DNA of 41,852 bases from Isosphaera sp. (GTDB lineage Bacteria > Planctomycetota > Planctomycetia > Gemmatales > Gemmataceae), in contig PNKH01000072.1 of assembly GCA_013822345.1 (NCBI GenBank), positions 1 through 41,852 of the forward strand, written 5' to 3'. Under the pieces are notes generated by a model. The model searched no databases, was not told the DNA's origin, and saw only the letters and a program-made list of their open reading frames with translations. Shown here in pieces: positions 8,166 to 16,316 of this stretch (the first letter of the stretch is position 1; each line of letters opens with the position of its first letter). The position numbers and the translations under genes were made by a program.

Positions 8166-8903
8166 ATGAGTTACCTCGTAGACGGCTACCACGGCGACAC
8201 GGCCGCCACCGCCCCGGTGAGCGAGCGGGTGGCGTTCATCCGCCGCACCTACGCCCACGTGTTCGGGGCGATCCTGGCGTTCGTCGGCCTGTCCGCCGCC
8301 CTGATCGGGTCCGGCCTGGCCGAGCAGTACATCAAGGACGTGTTCCTGGCCAACCGGTTCGCCCCGCTGGTCCTGATGGTCGTCTTCATCGGCGGGTCGA
8401 TCGCGGCCAGCCGCATGGCCCAGGGGAACAAGTCGGTCGAGGTGAAGTACGCCGGGCTGGCGCTGTACGTCCTGCTGTACACCCTGCTGTTCGTCCCGAT
8501 CCTGACGCTCGCGTCGGACCCGCGGTTCGGGTTCACCAAGCCCGGCGCGGTGCCGCTGCCGCTGCTGGCCGGGGCGGTGACCCTGCTGGTGTTCGGCGGC
8601 CTGACGGCGTTCGTGTTCATCTCCGGGAAGGACTTCTCCTTCATGGGCCCGCTCCTGAGCGTCCTGTCGCTGGTGGCCCTGGTGGTGATCATCGCGTCGG
8701 TGTTCGGGGCGTTCAGCCTCGGGCTGGTGTTCTGCTCGCTGATGGTGGCCCTATTCGCCGGGTACATCATCTACGACACCTCGAACATCATCCACCGGTA
8801 CTCGACGAACGAGCACGTGGCCGCCAGCATGGCCCTGTTCGGGTCGGTCGCGATGCTGTTCTACTACATCCTGATGCTGTTCATGAGCAGCCGGGACGAG
8901 TGA
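8166..8903 (+). CDS. Bax inhibitor-1/YccA family membrane protein
   Basis: A 245-residue multi-pass inner-membrane protein of the UPF0005/Bax inhibitor-1 family. About 50 cytoplasmic N-terminal residues lead to FIRRTYAHVFGAILAFVGLS, then seven hydrophobic segments (for example APLVLMVVFIGGSI, ALYVLLYTLLFVPIL, LLAGAVTLLVFGGLTAFV, LVALVVIIASVFGAF and SLGLVFCSLMVALFAGYIIY). The family signature YDTSNIIHRY near the end of TM6 holds the Asp used in pH-dependent Ca2+ leak by the BsYetJ homolog. Bacterial members are linked to calcium leak and to FtsH-associated quality control (YccA). GAGAGGTG lies just upstream of the ATG. A hairpin follows the gene. Confidence 0.92.
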   Translation: MSYLVDGYHGDTAATAPVSERVAFIRRTYAHVFGAILAFVGLSAALIGSGLAEQYIKDVFLANRFAPLVLMVVFIGGSIAASRMAQGNKSVEVKYAGLALYVLLYTLLFVPILTLASDPRFGFTKPGAVPLPLLAGAVTLLVFGGLTAFVFISGKDFSFMGPLLSVLSLVALVVIIASVFGAFSLGLVFCSLMVALFAGYIIYDTSNIIHRYSTNEHVAASMALFGSVAMLFYYILMLFMSSRDE

Positions 8904-8933
8904 CCGCCGGCCGGTGAGGTCGGGGAAGCACGG

Positions 8934-8958
8934 GCGGCGGGGGCGACACCCCCGCCGC
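8934..8958. terminator. 10-bp GC hairpin after the Bax-inhibitor gene
   Basis: GCGGCGGGGG and CCCCCGCCGC pair exactly around a 5-nt loop, 30 bp after the stop. The following bases are not T-rich, so it is only a possible terminator. Confidence 0.5.
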
Positions 8959-8989
8959 TCCTCGTTGCGCCTTGCGGTACGGTCGGGCA

Positions 8990-9045
8990 GAGGTTGGGTC
9001 GGCTTCACCCGCTCCCCGACCAGCCCCACCTCACGAACGACCGCC
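8990..9045. repeat. Possible half copy of the GACGGTCGCGGTTCGCC family
   Basis: GGTTGGGTCGGCTTCACCCG continues into CTCCCCGAC and then a degenerate stretch ending ACGAACGACC, resembling the left arm of the 6978-7119 element. The second arm is missing, so it looks like a decayed or truncated copy. Confidence 0.4.
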
Positions 9046-9120
9046 CTTCGTCCCGACCCGCCCTTGCAACTCTTACCGGCCCGGCGTATGGCCCCGCGTT
9101 GAACCCGCGGGAGCCGCCCC

Positions 9121-11391
9121 ATGTCCGCCCGAGCCGCCGCCCTCCTCGCCGCCCTCCTCCCGGTCGGGTGCTCCTACAACCCCGGCTACTTCCCCTACCT
9201 CATCCCCGGCGGGCCGGTCGCCGAGTCGCACGCCAAGCCCGGCGGGCCCGGGTACTTCCGCAACTTCGACCCCAAGGCGTGCAAGCTCCTCGTCACCCCG
9301 GACGGCCAGGTCAACGCCCCCCTCGGCACCGCCGTCGTCCTGGTCGGCACCGTCGCCGACGACGACGGCCAGCCGCGCCGGTCCCGCCGCGTCGAGTGGC
9401 TCCTCGACGGCCCCGGGGCGATCGTCGAGGCGGACGAGTCCGGGCTGTACCCCGGCCGCGGGTACAAGAAGGACAACCGGTACGCCGTCACCCACACCAA
9501 CTACACCGCCAAGACCATCACCCGCGGGAACGACGACCCCGGGGACGACGTGGCCGTCGCCGCCGGCCAGACGTTCTGCGTCGTCAGCTCGGCCGTCCCC
9601 GGGGAGACGGTCGTCACCGCCTACGCCCCCGAGGTGTTCAACTGGGCGAACAACCGGGTCACGGTCCGGATCGTGTGGGGCGACGGGCGGTTCTCGTTCC
9701 CGGCCCCGGCCGTCGTCCGGTCCGGCGGGGAACACACCCTGGCCACCGTCGCCACCGCCGCCGCCGACCCGGTCCCCGGCGGGTATCGGGTCCGGTACCG
9801 GGTGCTCGACGGCCCGCCGGCAGTCCTCGTCGGGCGGTCCGGGACGAGCCAGTCCGGGGCCGGCGGGAAGGAGGCCGAGGCGACCACCGACGCGGACGGG
9901 CGGGCCGCCGTCCGGCTCGTCCAGCAGACCCCGGCCGCCGGGAAGACGCGGGTGATCGTCGAGGTGGTGAAGCCGCCGGAGGCCGGGGCCGGGCCGGGCA
10001 CGGTGGTGGCCCGCCGGGAGACGGCGGTCGAGTGGGCCGAGCCGAAGGTCCACCTGGCGGTCACCGCCCCGCCGGCCGCGGCCCCGGGCGGCGCCTTCCC
10101 GGTCACCGTCGGGCTGGAGAACGACGCCGGGGTGGAGAGCCGGGCCGCCCAGGTCCGGGTCGCCCTGTCGGACGGGGCGGCGCTGGACTCGAGTGACCCG
10201 CCGCCGACCCGCCAGGACCGGGCCGGCACCCTGACGTTCGACCTCCCGCCCGTCCCCGGCAAGGGGAAGCAGCAGGTCGCCCTGCAGGTCCGCCCGGCCC
10301 GGGCCGGGGCGGTCACCGTGACCGCCGACGCGGCCACCGGCGACGGCCACCAGGCGACCGGGCAGGCGACCACCCGCATCGAAGCCGGGAAGCTGCGGCT
10401 GCTCGTCGAGGGGCCGGCGGCCGGGGCGGTCGGGCGGGAGCTGCCGTTCAAGGTGGCGGTGACCAACGGCGGGGCGGTCCCGGCCGGGAACGTGGTGGTG
10501 TGGGCCCGGCCCGACCCCGGGCTGCGGTACGCCACCCCGCACGACCCGGTCGAGCTGGCGGTCGGCACCCTCCAGCCGGGGCAGACCAAGACCGTCGACC
10601 TGCCGCTGACCGCGACCCGGGCCGGGCGGTTCGCGGTCCGGGCGACGGCGACCGCGGACGGGGAGCTGACCGCGGCCGCCGAGCCGGCGGCGGTGGAGGT
10701 GCGGCGGGTGGAGGTGGCGGCGGCCGTCGCCGGGCCGAAGCTGGCGTACCTGAACCAGGACTTCGACTGGGCCGTGACGGTGCGGAACGCCGGAGACGCG
10801 GCGGTGACCGGGGTGGTGGTGCGGGCGGCGGTGCCGGCCGAGGTGCGGGTGCGGTCGGCCGACGGCGGGGCGGCCGGCCCGGGGTCGGTCGAGTGGCGGG
10901 TGGCGGAGCTGCGGCCGGGGGAGGCGAAGACGTTCACGGTGGCGGCGACCGGGGCGAAGCTGGCCGACCGGGCGAACCTGGCGGTGGCGGTGACCGCGGA
11001 CGGGTCGGTCGGGGCGGAGGCGGAGGGGGCGGTGGCGGTGATCGGGACGGCGGCGGTGGTGCTGGAGCTGGCGACCCCGGGCGGGCCGGTGGAGGTCGGG
11101 AAGCGGGTGGCGTACCGGGTGCGAGTGAAGAACCAGGGGACGGTGTCGGCCCGGGACGTGGAGGTGTCTGCGGTGGTGCCGCCGGAGCTGCGGCCGGTGC
11201 GGGCGGCCGGGCCGGGCGGGCGGGTGGCGTTCCCGGTGGTGGAGGAGCTGCGGCCCGGGGAGGCGCGGACGTTCACCGTGGAGGCGGACGCGGTGCAGGC
11301 CGGGGACGCCCGGTTCCGGGCGGAGGTGAAGGCCGCCCACCTGGCCCGGCCGCTGGCCGAGGAGCAGGCGACCCGGGTGACCGGGAGGTGA
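9121..11391 (+). CDS. Large exported DUF11/CARDB-type repeat protein
   Basis: A 756-residue exported protein. The N-terminus MSARAAALLAALLPVGCSYN is a signal peptide with a possible but weak lipobox (PVGC, Cys17). Residues ~30-400 are beta-rich, with bacterial Ig-like character (TTDADGRAAVRLVQQTPAAG, TVVARRETAVEW). The rest holds three or four tandem DUF11-like repeats, recognised by a recurring core: PFKVAVTNGGAVPAGNVVV, DWAVTVRNAGDAAVTGVVV and YRVRVKNQGTVSARDVEV, each followed by a LxPGExxTFTV strand. Such repeats are adhesive or structural surface modules, plausible in the planctomycete envelope. The repeat DNA becomes very rich in GCGG and GGTGG toward the 3' end. It is 98 bp upstream of the superoxide dismutase gene. 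Confidence 0.82.
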   Translation: MSARAAALLAALLPVGCSYNPGYFPYLIPGGPVAESHAKPGGPGYFRNFDPKACKLLVTPDGQVNAPLGTAVVLVGTVADDDGQPRRSRRVEWLLDGPGAIVEADESGLYPGRGYKKDNRYAVTHTNYTAKTITRGNDDPGDDVAVAAGQTFCVVSSAVPGETVVTAYAPEVFNWANNRVTVRIVWGDGRFSFPAPAVVRSGGEHTLATVATAAADPVPGGYRVRYRVLDGPPAVLVGRSGTSQSGAGGKEAEATTDADGRAAVRLVQQTPAAGKTRVIVEVVKPPEAGAGPGTVVARRETAVEWAEPKVHLAVTAPPAAAPGGAFPVTVGLENDAGVESRAAQVRVALSDGAALDSSDPPPTRQDRAGTLTFDLPPVPGKGKQQVALQVRPARAGAVTVTADAATGDGHQATGQATTRIEAGKLRLLVEGPAAGAVGRELPFKVAVTNGGAVPAGNVVVWARPDPGLRYATPHDPVELAVGTLQPGQTKTVDLPLTATRAGRFAVRATATADGELTAAAEPAAVEVRRVEVAAAVAGPKLAYLNQDFDWAVTVRNAGDAAVTGVVVRAAVPAEVRVRSADGGAAGPGSVEWRVAELRPGEAKTFTVAATGAKLADRANLAVAVTADGSVGAEAEGAVAVIGTAAVVLELATPGGPVEVGKRVAYRVRVKNQGTVSARDVEVSAVVPPELRPVRAAGPGGRVAFPVVEELRPGEARTFTVEADAVQAGDARFRAEVKAAHLARPLAEEQATRVTGR

Positions 11392-11489
11392 CGCCGCCCG
11401 CCCGGGCGACCCCGGCCGGCGTCCGTACACTGCCACGGACCCGCCGGGGCAGGCCCGGCGCGGCCCGCGACCCCACCGGGAGTTCCCCC

Positions 11490-12113
<624 letters not shown>

Positions 12114-12139
12114 GGCGGGCGGCGGGTGACGGCCCCGGG

Positions 12140-12163
12140 CGGCCCCCGGCAAGGCGGGGGCCG
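12140..12163. terminator. GC hairpin between convergent sod and VOC genes
   Basis: CGGCCCCCG and CGGGGGCCG pair exactly around the loop GCAAGG in the 69-bp gap between two convergent stops. No T-run is present on either side. Confidence 0.5.
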
Positions 12164-12182
12164 GACGGGGACCCGGCCGGGG

Positions 12183-12653
12183 TCACGCCGCGAACTTCTT
12201 CATCTCCGCCTCGAACCGTCGCTCCATCTCGTCCGGGGCCACGTCCTCGATGTGGGTGGCGAGCGTCCACATGTGGCCGAACGGGTCGGTCACCGTCCCG
12301 CTCCGGTCGCCGTAGAACTGGTCCTGCAGCGGCTTGACCACCTTCGCCCCGGCGGCGACCGCGGCCGCGAACCGGGCGTCCACGTCCGGGTAGTACAGGC
12401 ACATCCCGACCGGCGACCCGCCCAGCGACAGCGGGCTCTTCGCCCCCCAGTGCGGGTTCTCCTCGCCGATCATCACGAAGCTGTCCCCGATCTTGACCTC
12501 GGCGTGCATCACGCACCCGTCCGGCCCGGCCATCCGCACCACCTCGACCGCCCCGAGGGCGGTCTTGTAGAACTCGATCGCCGCGCCCGCGTCCTTCACC
12601 GTCAGGTACGGGGTGACGGTGTGGTAGCCGGCCGGGGTGTGGGGGACGCTCAT
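12183..12653 (-). CDS. VOC-family (PhnB/glyoxalase-like) protein
   Basis: A 156-residue vicinal-oxygen-chelate fold protein of the PhnB/YdeF group. It opens with the typical TVTPYLTVKDAGAAIEFYKT. The two beta-alpha-beta-beta-beta modules can be traced through VVRMAGPDGCVMHAEVKIGD / FVMIGEE and VGMCLYYPDVDARFAAAVAAGA / LQDQFYGDRSGTVTDPFGHMW. The C-terminal DPFGHMW and the internal E and H residues match the usual metal/cofactor positions. Members include 3-demethylubiquinone-like methyltransferase relatives and glyoxalase/bleomycin-resistance-like proteins, so the substrate is open. It is cytoplasmic and monocistronic, and a long palindromic operator candidate lies 28 bp before its ATG. Confidence 0.88.
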   Translation of the reverse strand: MSVPHTPAGYHTVTPYLTVKDAGAAIEFYKTALGAVEVVRMAGPDGCVMHAEVKIGDSFVMIGEENPHWGAKSPLSLGGSPVGMCLYYPDVDARFAAAVAAGAKVVKPLQDQFYGDRSGTVTDPFGHMWTLATHIEDVAPDEMERRFEAEMKKFAA

Positions 12654-12680
12654 CGGGCACCTCCGCGGGTGGGTGGTCCG

Positions 12681-12709
12681 GAACGCACGAACACAGTGTT
12701 CGCGCGTTC
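12681..12709. promoter_or_regulatory. 29-bp palindromic operator candidate upstream of the VOC gene
   Basis: GAACGCACGAACACAGTGTTCGCGCGTTC reads as its own reverse complement except for the central base and one symmetric pair (29 bp across 12681-12709). The core CGAACACAGTGTTCG is perfect around one base. It resembles the LexA box of Gram-positive bacteria (GAAC N4 GTTC) but has a 5-bp spacing. It lies 28 bp upstream of the ATG, where a repressor dimer would block transcription. An overlapping TTGAAC on the minus strand could be a -35 box. Confidence 0.55.
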
Positions 12710-12746
12710 AAATTCCATCGACGGATGTTGTACCACACTTCAGGGG

Positions 12747-12780
12747 AAAAAGAAAAGCCCACCCGAGCGTCGGGTGGGCC
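12747..12780 (-). terminator. Intrinsic terminator of the rplY-rplI operon
   Basis: Read on the minus strand: GCCCACCCGA, loop CGC, TCGGGTGGGC, then TTTTCTTTTT. This is a 10-bp GC stem followed by a T-tract, 51 bp past the rplI stop. It is the only classical U-tract terminator seen in the window. Confidence 0.92.
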
Positions 12781-12796
12781 TGGCGACGAGTCGGCC

Positions 12797-12818
12797 GCCC
12801 GGGGTTTCAACCCCGGGC
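12797..12818. repeat. GCCCGGGGTT hairpin just after rplI
   Basis: GCCCGGGGTT and AACCCCGGGC pair across a 2-nt centre (effectively a 4-nt loop) between the rplI stop and the intrinsic terminator. It may protect the mRNA 3' end or be a short member of the palindrome set. Confidence 0.5.
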
Positions 12819-12831
12819 GGGCCGGTGGCCG

Positions 12832-13416
12832 TCACTTCTTCCCGCCGGGGGACAGGGCGACGACCAGCACCTGGATCTTGCTCTCGATCCCGTACCCCAG
12901 GGACAGCGGCACCTCGGTCAGGGTGTTCGCCTCCTTGATCGGGTGCTCCAGCTTGACCATGTCCGGGTCGACCCCCAGGTTCTTCCCGCGGAGCGTCTTG
13001 CTGATCTCGTTCGGCCCGATCGACCCGTACAGGTGGCCCTCCTCGGTCGCGTTCGCCTCGATCGTCACCGCCGGGAGCCGGGACAGCTGCTCGGCCAGCA
13101 CCTTCAGGTCCGCGACCCGGGCCTCCTTGGCCTTCTGCACCTTGACCTTGTACTGCTCCAGCGTCCGCAGGTTCTCGGCCGTCGGGATCACGGCGAGGCC
13201 GTACGGCAGGAGGTAGTTCCGGGCGTACCCGGGCTTCACCTCGACCAACTCGCCCTGCTTGCCGACGTGCAAGAGGTCGTTGACCAGGACGACCATCGTC
13301 CCGCCGTGCTTCCCCTTCTTCACCTGGTTGCGGACCTTGACCTTCTTGGCCGGGAGCTTCTTCTCCTTCGGGCCGGCGGCCTTCGCCGGGTCCGGCTTCT
13401 TCGCGGTCTTGGCCAT
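12832..13416 (-). CDS. rplI: 50S ribosomal protein bL9 with Lys-rich N-terminal extension
   Basis: A 194-residue bL9, which binds 23S rRNA at the L1-stalk base of the large subunit. The canonical protein corresponds to residues ~41-194: MVVLVNDLLHVGKQGELVEV, then KPGYARNYLLPYGLAV (the family signature), the central connecting helix, and a C-terminal domain with ATEEGHLYGSIGPNEI. Standard bL9 is about 150 residues; the extra 40 residues (MAKTAKKPDPAKAAGPKEKK and on to KHGG) are Lys/Pro-rich. An internal ATG at the canonical start (13294-13296) would give a normal-length protein, but the first ATG is favoured because extended planctomycete bL9 proteins are, as I recall, usual. It is the last gene of the operon, 101 bp after ssb. 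Confidence 0.95.
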   Translation of the reverse strand: MAKTAKKPDPAKAAGPKEKKLPAKKVKVRNQVKKGKHGGTMVVLVNDLLHVGKQGELVEVKPGYARNYLLPYGLAVIPTAENLRTLEQYKVKVQKAKEARVADLKVLAEQLSRLPAVTIEANATEEGHLYGSIGPNEISKTLRGKNLGVDPDMVKLEHPIKEANTLTEVPLSLGYGIESKIQVLVVALSPGGKK

Positions 13417-13517
13417 GACTGGGGTCCCGTGGTAAGCGCGCCGCCCGGGCGGCGCGGGCCGCCCGGGGCTGGTGACTCGTTCCTGGCACGGGACCGGCGG
13501 CCGCCCGCGCTGCACAC

Positions 13518-14042
13518 TCAGAACGGGATCGGGTCGCCGTCGCCGCCGCCCGACCCGCCGCCGTACTCGTCGTCGTCCTGCGGGGGCGGGGCGCTGGTCT
13601 TGGCCGGGCCGGCGGCCGGCCGGCCGCCGGCGTACCCGCCGGCCCGCCCGCCGCCCTCGCCGCCCGCCCCGCCGTCGCCCTTCGACCCGACGAACTCGAC
13701 GTTCTCGACCACCACCTTGTGCTTCGACCGCTTCTGCCCGGTCTGCTTGTCGTCCCACTGGTCGAGCTGCAGCCGGCCCTCGAGGAACAGGGAGTCGCCC
13801 TTGCGGCAGTACTGCATGATCAGCGAGACCAGGTCCCGCCGGGCGTCCGGGCGGGCGAACGCCTCGCAGTCGATGTACAGCGGGTTCGGGTCGCTCTCCC
13901 ACTGCCCGGTCGCCGGGTTCTTCTTACTCCGCCCGACCGCGAACCGGAACTTCACCACCCGGGTGCCGGTGGTCGGGATCGACCCGTCCTTCGGGTCGTC
14001 CGTCAGCCGGCCCATCAGCATCACCTTGTTCAGCGTCGCCAT
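13518..14042 (-). CDS. ssb: Single-stranded DNA-binding protein
   Basis: A 174-residue bacterial SSB. Residues 1-~115 form the OB fold: MATLNKVMLMGRLTDDP, VKFRFAVGRSKK, IDCEAFARPDA, KGDSLFLEGRLQLDQWDDK, VVVENVEFVG. A Gly-rich linker (GGAGGEGGGRAGGYAGGRPA) follows, ending in the acidic tip DGDPIPF that recruits replication and repair partners (consensus D-D-x-I-P-F). It coats single-stranded DNA during replication, repair and recombination. It sits between rpsF and rplI, the arrangement of many bacterial S6 operons, but no rpsR (bS18) follows; rplI comes next instead. Confidence 0.96.
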   Translation of the reverse strand: MATLNKVMLMGRLTDDPKDGSIPTTGTRVVKFRFAVGRSKKNPATGQWESDPNPLYIDCEAFARPDARRDLVSLIMQYCRKGDSLFLEGRLQLDQWDDKQTGQKRSKHKVVVENVEFVGSKGDGGAGGEGGGRAGGYAGGRPAAGPAKTSAPPPQDDDEYGGGSGGGDGDPIPF

Positions 14043-14177
14043 CGCGACCTCCTCCGGACGCGCCCCCGCTGGGATTGACGTTCAGGCACGGGGTAAGGTT
14101 GGGGCGGGCGTCCGTGGGGTGGAGGTTAAACCATCGCCGGCTCCGGGTGCAAGGTCGGTAACGGTTCCGCCGCGCCG

Positions 14178-14711
14178 CTACTCGGGCTTCTCCGCGTCCG
14201 GCCGCGGGCCGCGCGGGCCGCGCGGGCCGCGCGGCGGGCCGCCGTCCCGGCCGGGCGGGCCGGCCTCTTCGCCGCCGGGGGCGACCGCCGCCGGCTCCGC
14301 CCCGCCGATCGCCGCCGGGTCGGTGGTGACCGCCGCCTCGTCCTTCATCCCGCGCAGCGCGAACCCGTTCCCCTGGTCCTCCCGGGCCACGTCCAGGATC
14401 AGCTCCCGCCACTTCGGGTCGAGCTTCAGGGTCAGCTGGCGGAGGATCAGCCCCTCCTGCAGGGCGAAGTCCCGCTCCAGCTCCGCCTGCCGGGTGCTCT
14501 CCATCGTGTAGTACACGATGTGGTACGACCCCTTCTTCTGCTTGTTGATCGGGTACGACAGCTTGTGGTTGTAGTCCCACGGCCGGCTGATCACCACCGC
14601 CCCGCCGTGCCGCTCCAGGATCGTGTGGATCTGGTTCCGCGTCCCGTCGGCGTCCGACGCCACCTTGTTCGGGTCGAGGAGGAACATCGTCTCGTAGTGA
14701 ACGACCGGCAT
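14178..14711 (-). CDS. rpsF: 30S ribosomal protein bS6, extended C-terminus
   Basis: A 177-residue bS6. The conserved fold covers residues ~1-100: VVHYETMFLLDPNKV, HTILERHGGAVVISRPWDYN, KLSYPINKQKKGSYHIVYYT, and ERDFALQEGLILRQLTLKLD. Typical bS6 is 95-135 residues; here ~70 residues are added, ending in Arg/Gly/Pro repeats (GPRGPRGPRPDAEKPE). In E. coli bS6 has post-translational Glu additions, and the acidic/basic tail here may be a lineage counterpart. In the assembled 30S it pairs with bS18, whose gene is not nearby. It lies 36 bp after pth and 135 bp before ssb. Confidence 0.95.
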   Translation of the reverse strand: MPVVHYETMFLLDPNKVASDADGTRNQIHTILERHGGAVVISRPWDYNHKLSYPINKQKKGSYHIVYYTMESTRQAELERDFALQEGLILRQLTLKLDPKWRELILDVAREDQGNGFALRGMKDEAAVTTDPAAIGGAEPAAVAPGGEEAGPPGRDGGPPRGPRGPRGPRPDAEKPE

Positions 14712-14747
14712 CGCGCCCTCGCCCGTTCGGGTGAACTCTGTGGTCGG

Positions 14748-15383
14748 TCAGGCGGTGGCCGGCGGGGGCTCCCCCGGGCCCGGCTTCTTCGCCTTCTCCT
14801 TCTTGACCTTTCCCCCGGCCGGGTCCTCGGACCCGTTGAACCGGTTCATCGCCGCCTCGGTCCCGCTGCGGACCCACGTCAGGACGGCCTGGGCGGCGGT
14901 CGCCACCGCGTCCTCGATCGCCTTCCGCTCGCCGGCCTTGAACTTCGACAGCACGTGGTCCACGGCGTCGTGCCCCGGCTCCCCGACCCCGACCCGCAGC
15001 CGGGGGTAGGCGTCGGTCCCGAGCTGCTCCTGGATGTTCCGCAGCCCGTTCTGCCCGCCGTGGCTCCCCTTCGCCCGCACCCGCAGCTTCCCGAGCGGCA
15101 GGTTGAAGTCGTCGCACACCACCAGCACCTGGTCCGGCGACAGCTTGTAGAAGTCGACCGCCGCCCGGACCGCCCGCCCGCTCAGGTTCATGAACGTCAG
15201 CGGCTTCAGCAGCAGGACCGTCTCGTCGCCCTCCTTTAGCTCAGCGGCGAACGCCTCGAACTTCTCCCGGAACGCCGAGCACCCCGGCCCGGCGGCCAGG
15301 TAGTCGACCACGTCGTACCCGACGTTGTGCCGGGTCCCCGCGTACTTCGGGCCGGGGTTCCCGAGGCCGACGACCAGTTTCAT
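14748..15383 (-). CDS. pth: Peptidyl-tRNA hydrolase
   Basis: A 211-residue Pth that releases peptides from prematurely dissociated peptidyl-tRNA. The active-site residues are visible: N9 in GLGNPG, H19 in GTRHNVG, the FMNLSG loop, and D in VVCDDFNLPLGKLRVR with GSHGGQNGL following. Typical Pth is ~190 residues; the extra C-terminal tail is Lys/Pro/Gly-rich. It is cytoplasmic. Coupling of pth with rplY upstream is the common bacterial order. A spacer of 113 bp holding an inverted unit array separates them. Confidence 0.96.
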   Translation of the reverse strand: MKLVVGLGNPGPKYAGTRHNVGYDVVDYLAAGPGCSAFREKFEAFAAELKEGDETVLLLKPLTFMNLSGRAVRAAVDFYKLSPDQVLVVCDDFNLPLGKLRVRAKGSHGGQNGLRNIQEQLGTDAYPRLRVGVGEPGHDAVDHVLSKFKAGERKAIEDAVATAAQAVLTWVRSGTEAAMNRFNGSEDPAGGKVKKEKAKKPGPGEPPPATA

Positions 15384-15385
15384 AG

Positions 15386-15495
15386 CGGGCGGTGGGGGGT
15401 GGACAGTGGGCAGTCAAGACACCGGAGTCGGGCAGACACCGGCGGCCCCCCGCCGGTTCGTTCTTCAACCGCCCACTCCCCACCGTCCACTGCCC
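15386..15495. repeat. Inverted array of GGACAGTGGGCAG-type units
   Basis: Left units (GGTGGGGGGTGGACAGTGGG) and right units (CCCCACCGTCCACTGCCCAC) are inverted about a unique centre in the pth-rplY gap. The style is like the array at 3187-3300 but the unit differs. It is transcribed inside the operon, so it is unlikely to be a strong terminator. Confidence 0.55.
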
Positions 15496-15496
15496 A

Positions 15497-16135
15497 CTAC
15501 TCTTCCGAGTCTTCCGCCTTCTTCTCCTTCTTGATCACCTCGGGGCCGGCGCCGGGCTCGGCCGGGGCGGCCGGGACCACCGCCTCGGCGCCCGGCAGCT
15601 TCAGCTGGACGACCACCGCCTCGGGCGTCTCGAGCACCTTCACCCCCTCGGGGAGCTTCAGGTCGGAGACGTGGATCGGCTGGCCGAGGGTCAGGTTGGT
15701 GATGTCGATCCGGACGGCCTCCGGGATCGACCCGAGCGGGCACTCGACGTGCAGCCGGTGGAGCGGCTGGTCGAGCACCCCGCCGCCGGTCGCCTTCGGG
15801 GTGTTCCGCAGCTCCACCGGGACGGTCACCTTCACCCGGTCGGTCCGCGACTTCCGCTCGAAGTCGACGTGCACCATGTGCCGGCCGAACGCGTCCCACT
15901 GGACCTCGCGGATCAGCACCGTCTCCGCCTTCCCGTCCAGCTCCAGCTCGAGCATCCGGACGTGGAGGACGCGGATCGCCCGGTCGAGCTCCTCGGCCGA
16001 CACGGCGACGGTCGCGTTGTCCTTCTTGTGGCCGTAGACGATGCCGGGGATGAGGCCCTGCTTGCGGAGCTTGTCGGCGGCGCGGGAGCCGGTGCCGGTG
16101 CGCGGGGTGGCCTTGAGCGTGACGGGGTCCGACAT
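15497..16135 (-). CDS. rplY: 50S ribosomal protein bL25 (CTC family)
   Basis: A 212-residue two-domain bL25/CTC protein that binds 5S rRNA. The N-terminal L25 domain (1-~95) shows GSRAADKLRKQGLIPGIVYG, VSAEELDRAIR and VLIREVQWDAFGRHMVHVDF. The C-terminal TL5-type beta domain shows TVPVELRNTPKATGGGVLDQ, LHRLHVECPLGSIPEAVRID and a LPEGVKVLETPEAVVVQL strand. The tail is acidic/Lys-rich (KKEKKAEDSEE). The ATG opens MSDPVTLKATPRTG. It is the first gene of the rplY-pth-rpsF-ssb-rplI unit, about 100 nt downstream of a good promoter. Confidence 0.95.
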   Translation of the reverse strand: MSDPVTLKATPRTGTGSRAADKLRKQGLIPGIVYGHKKDNATVAVSAEELDRAIRVLHVRMLELELDGKAETVLIREVQWDAFGRHMVHVDFERKSRTDRVKVTVPVELRNTPKATGGGVLDQPLHRLHVECPLGSIPEAVRIDITNLTLGQPIHVSDLKLPEGVKVLETPEAVVVQLKLPGAEAVVPAAPAEPGAGPEVIKKEKKAEDSEE

Positions 16136-16240
16136 GCTGCCCTCGCTGGCCGGCTACTCTCGCGGGTGTCTTGTCCCGCTACCCTCGCCGGCCCGCCCGG
16201 AAACGAACGCGAGCGGCCCGGGGTCGGGCCGCGAAAAGTG

Positions 16241-16269
16241 ATTATGCCGGGGGCGCGGCCGACCGGCAA
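16241..16269 (-). promoter_or_regulatory. Candidate promoter of the rplY operon
   Basis: On the minus strand TTGCCG, a 17-bp spacer and CATAAT (16241-16246). The predicted start is near 16233. The leader then contains GCGGCCCG-ACCC-CGGGCCGC (16213-16232) and further GCCGGC/GCCGGC pairings before the ATG, so it could be a site for ribosomal-protein autoregulation. Confidence 0.6.
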
Positions 16270-16316
16270 GGGGGCGGGGGCGGAATGGCGATCACTTAGA
16301 ACCCGTCGTCGATCAG

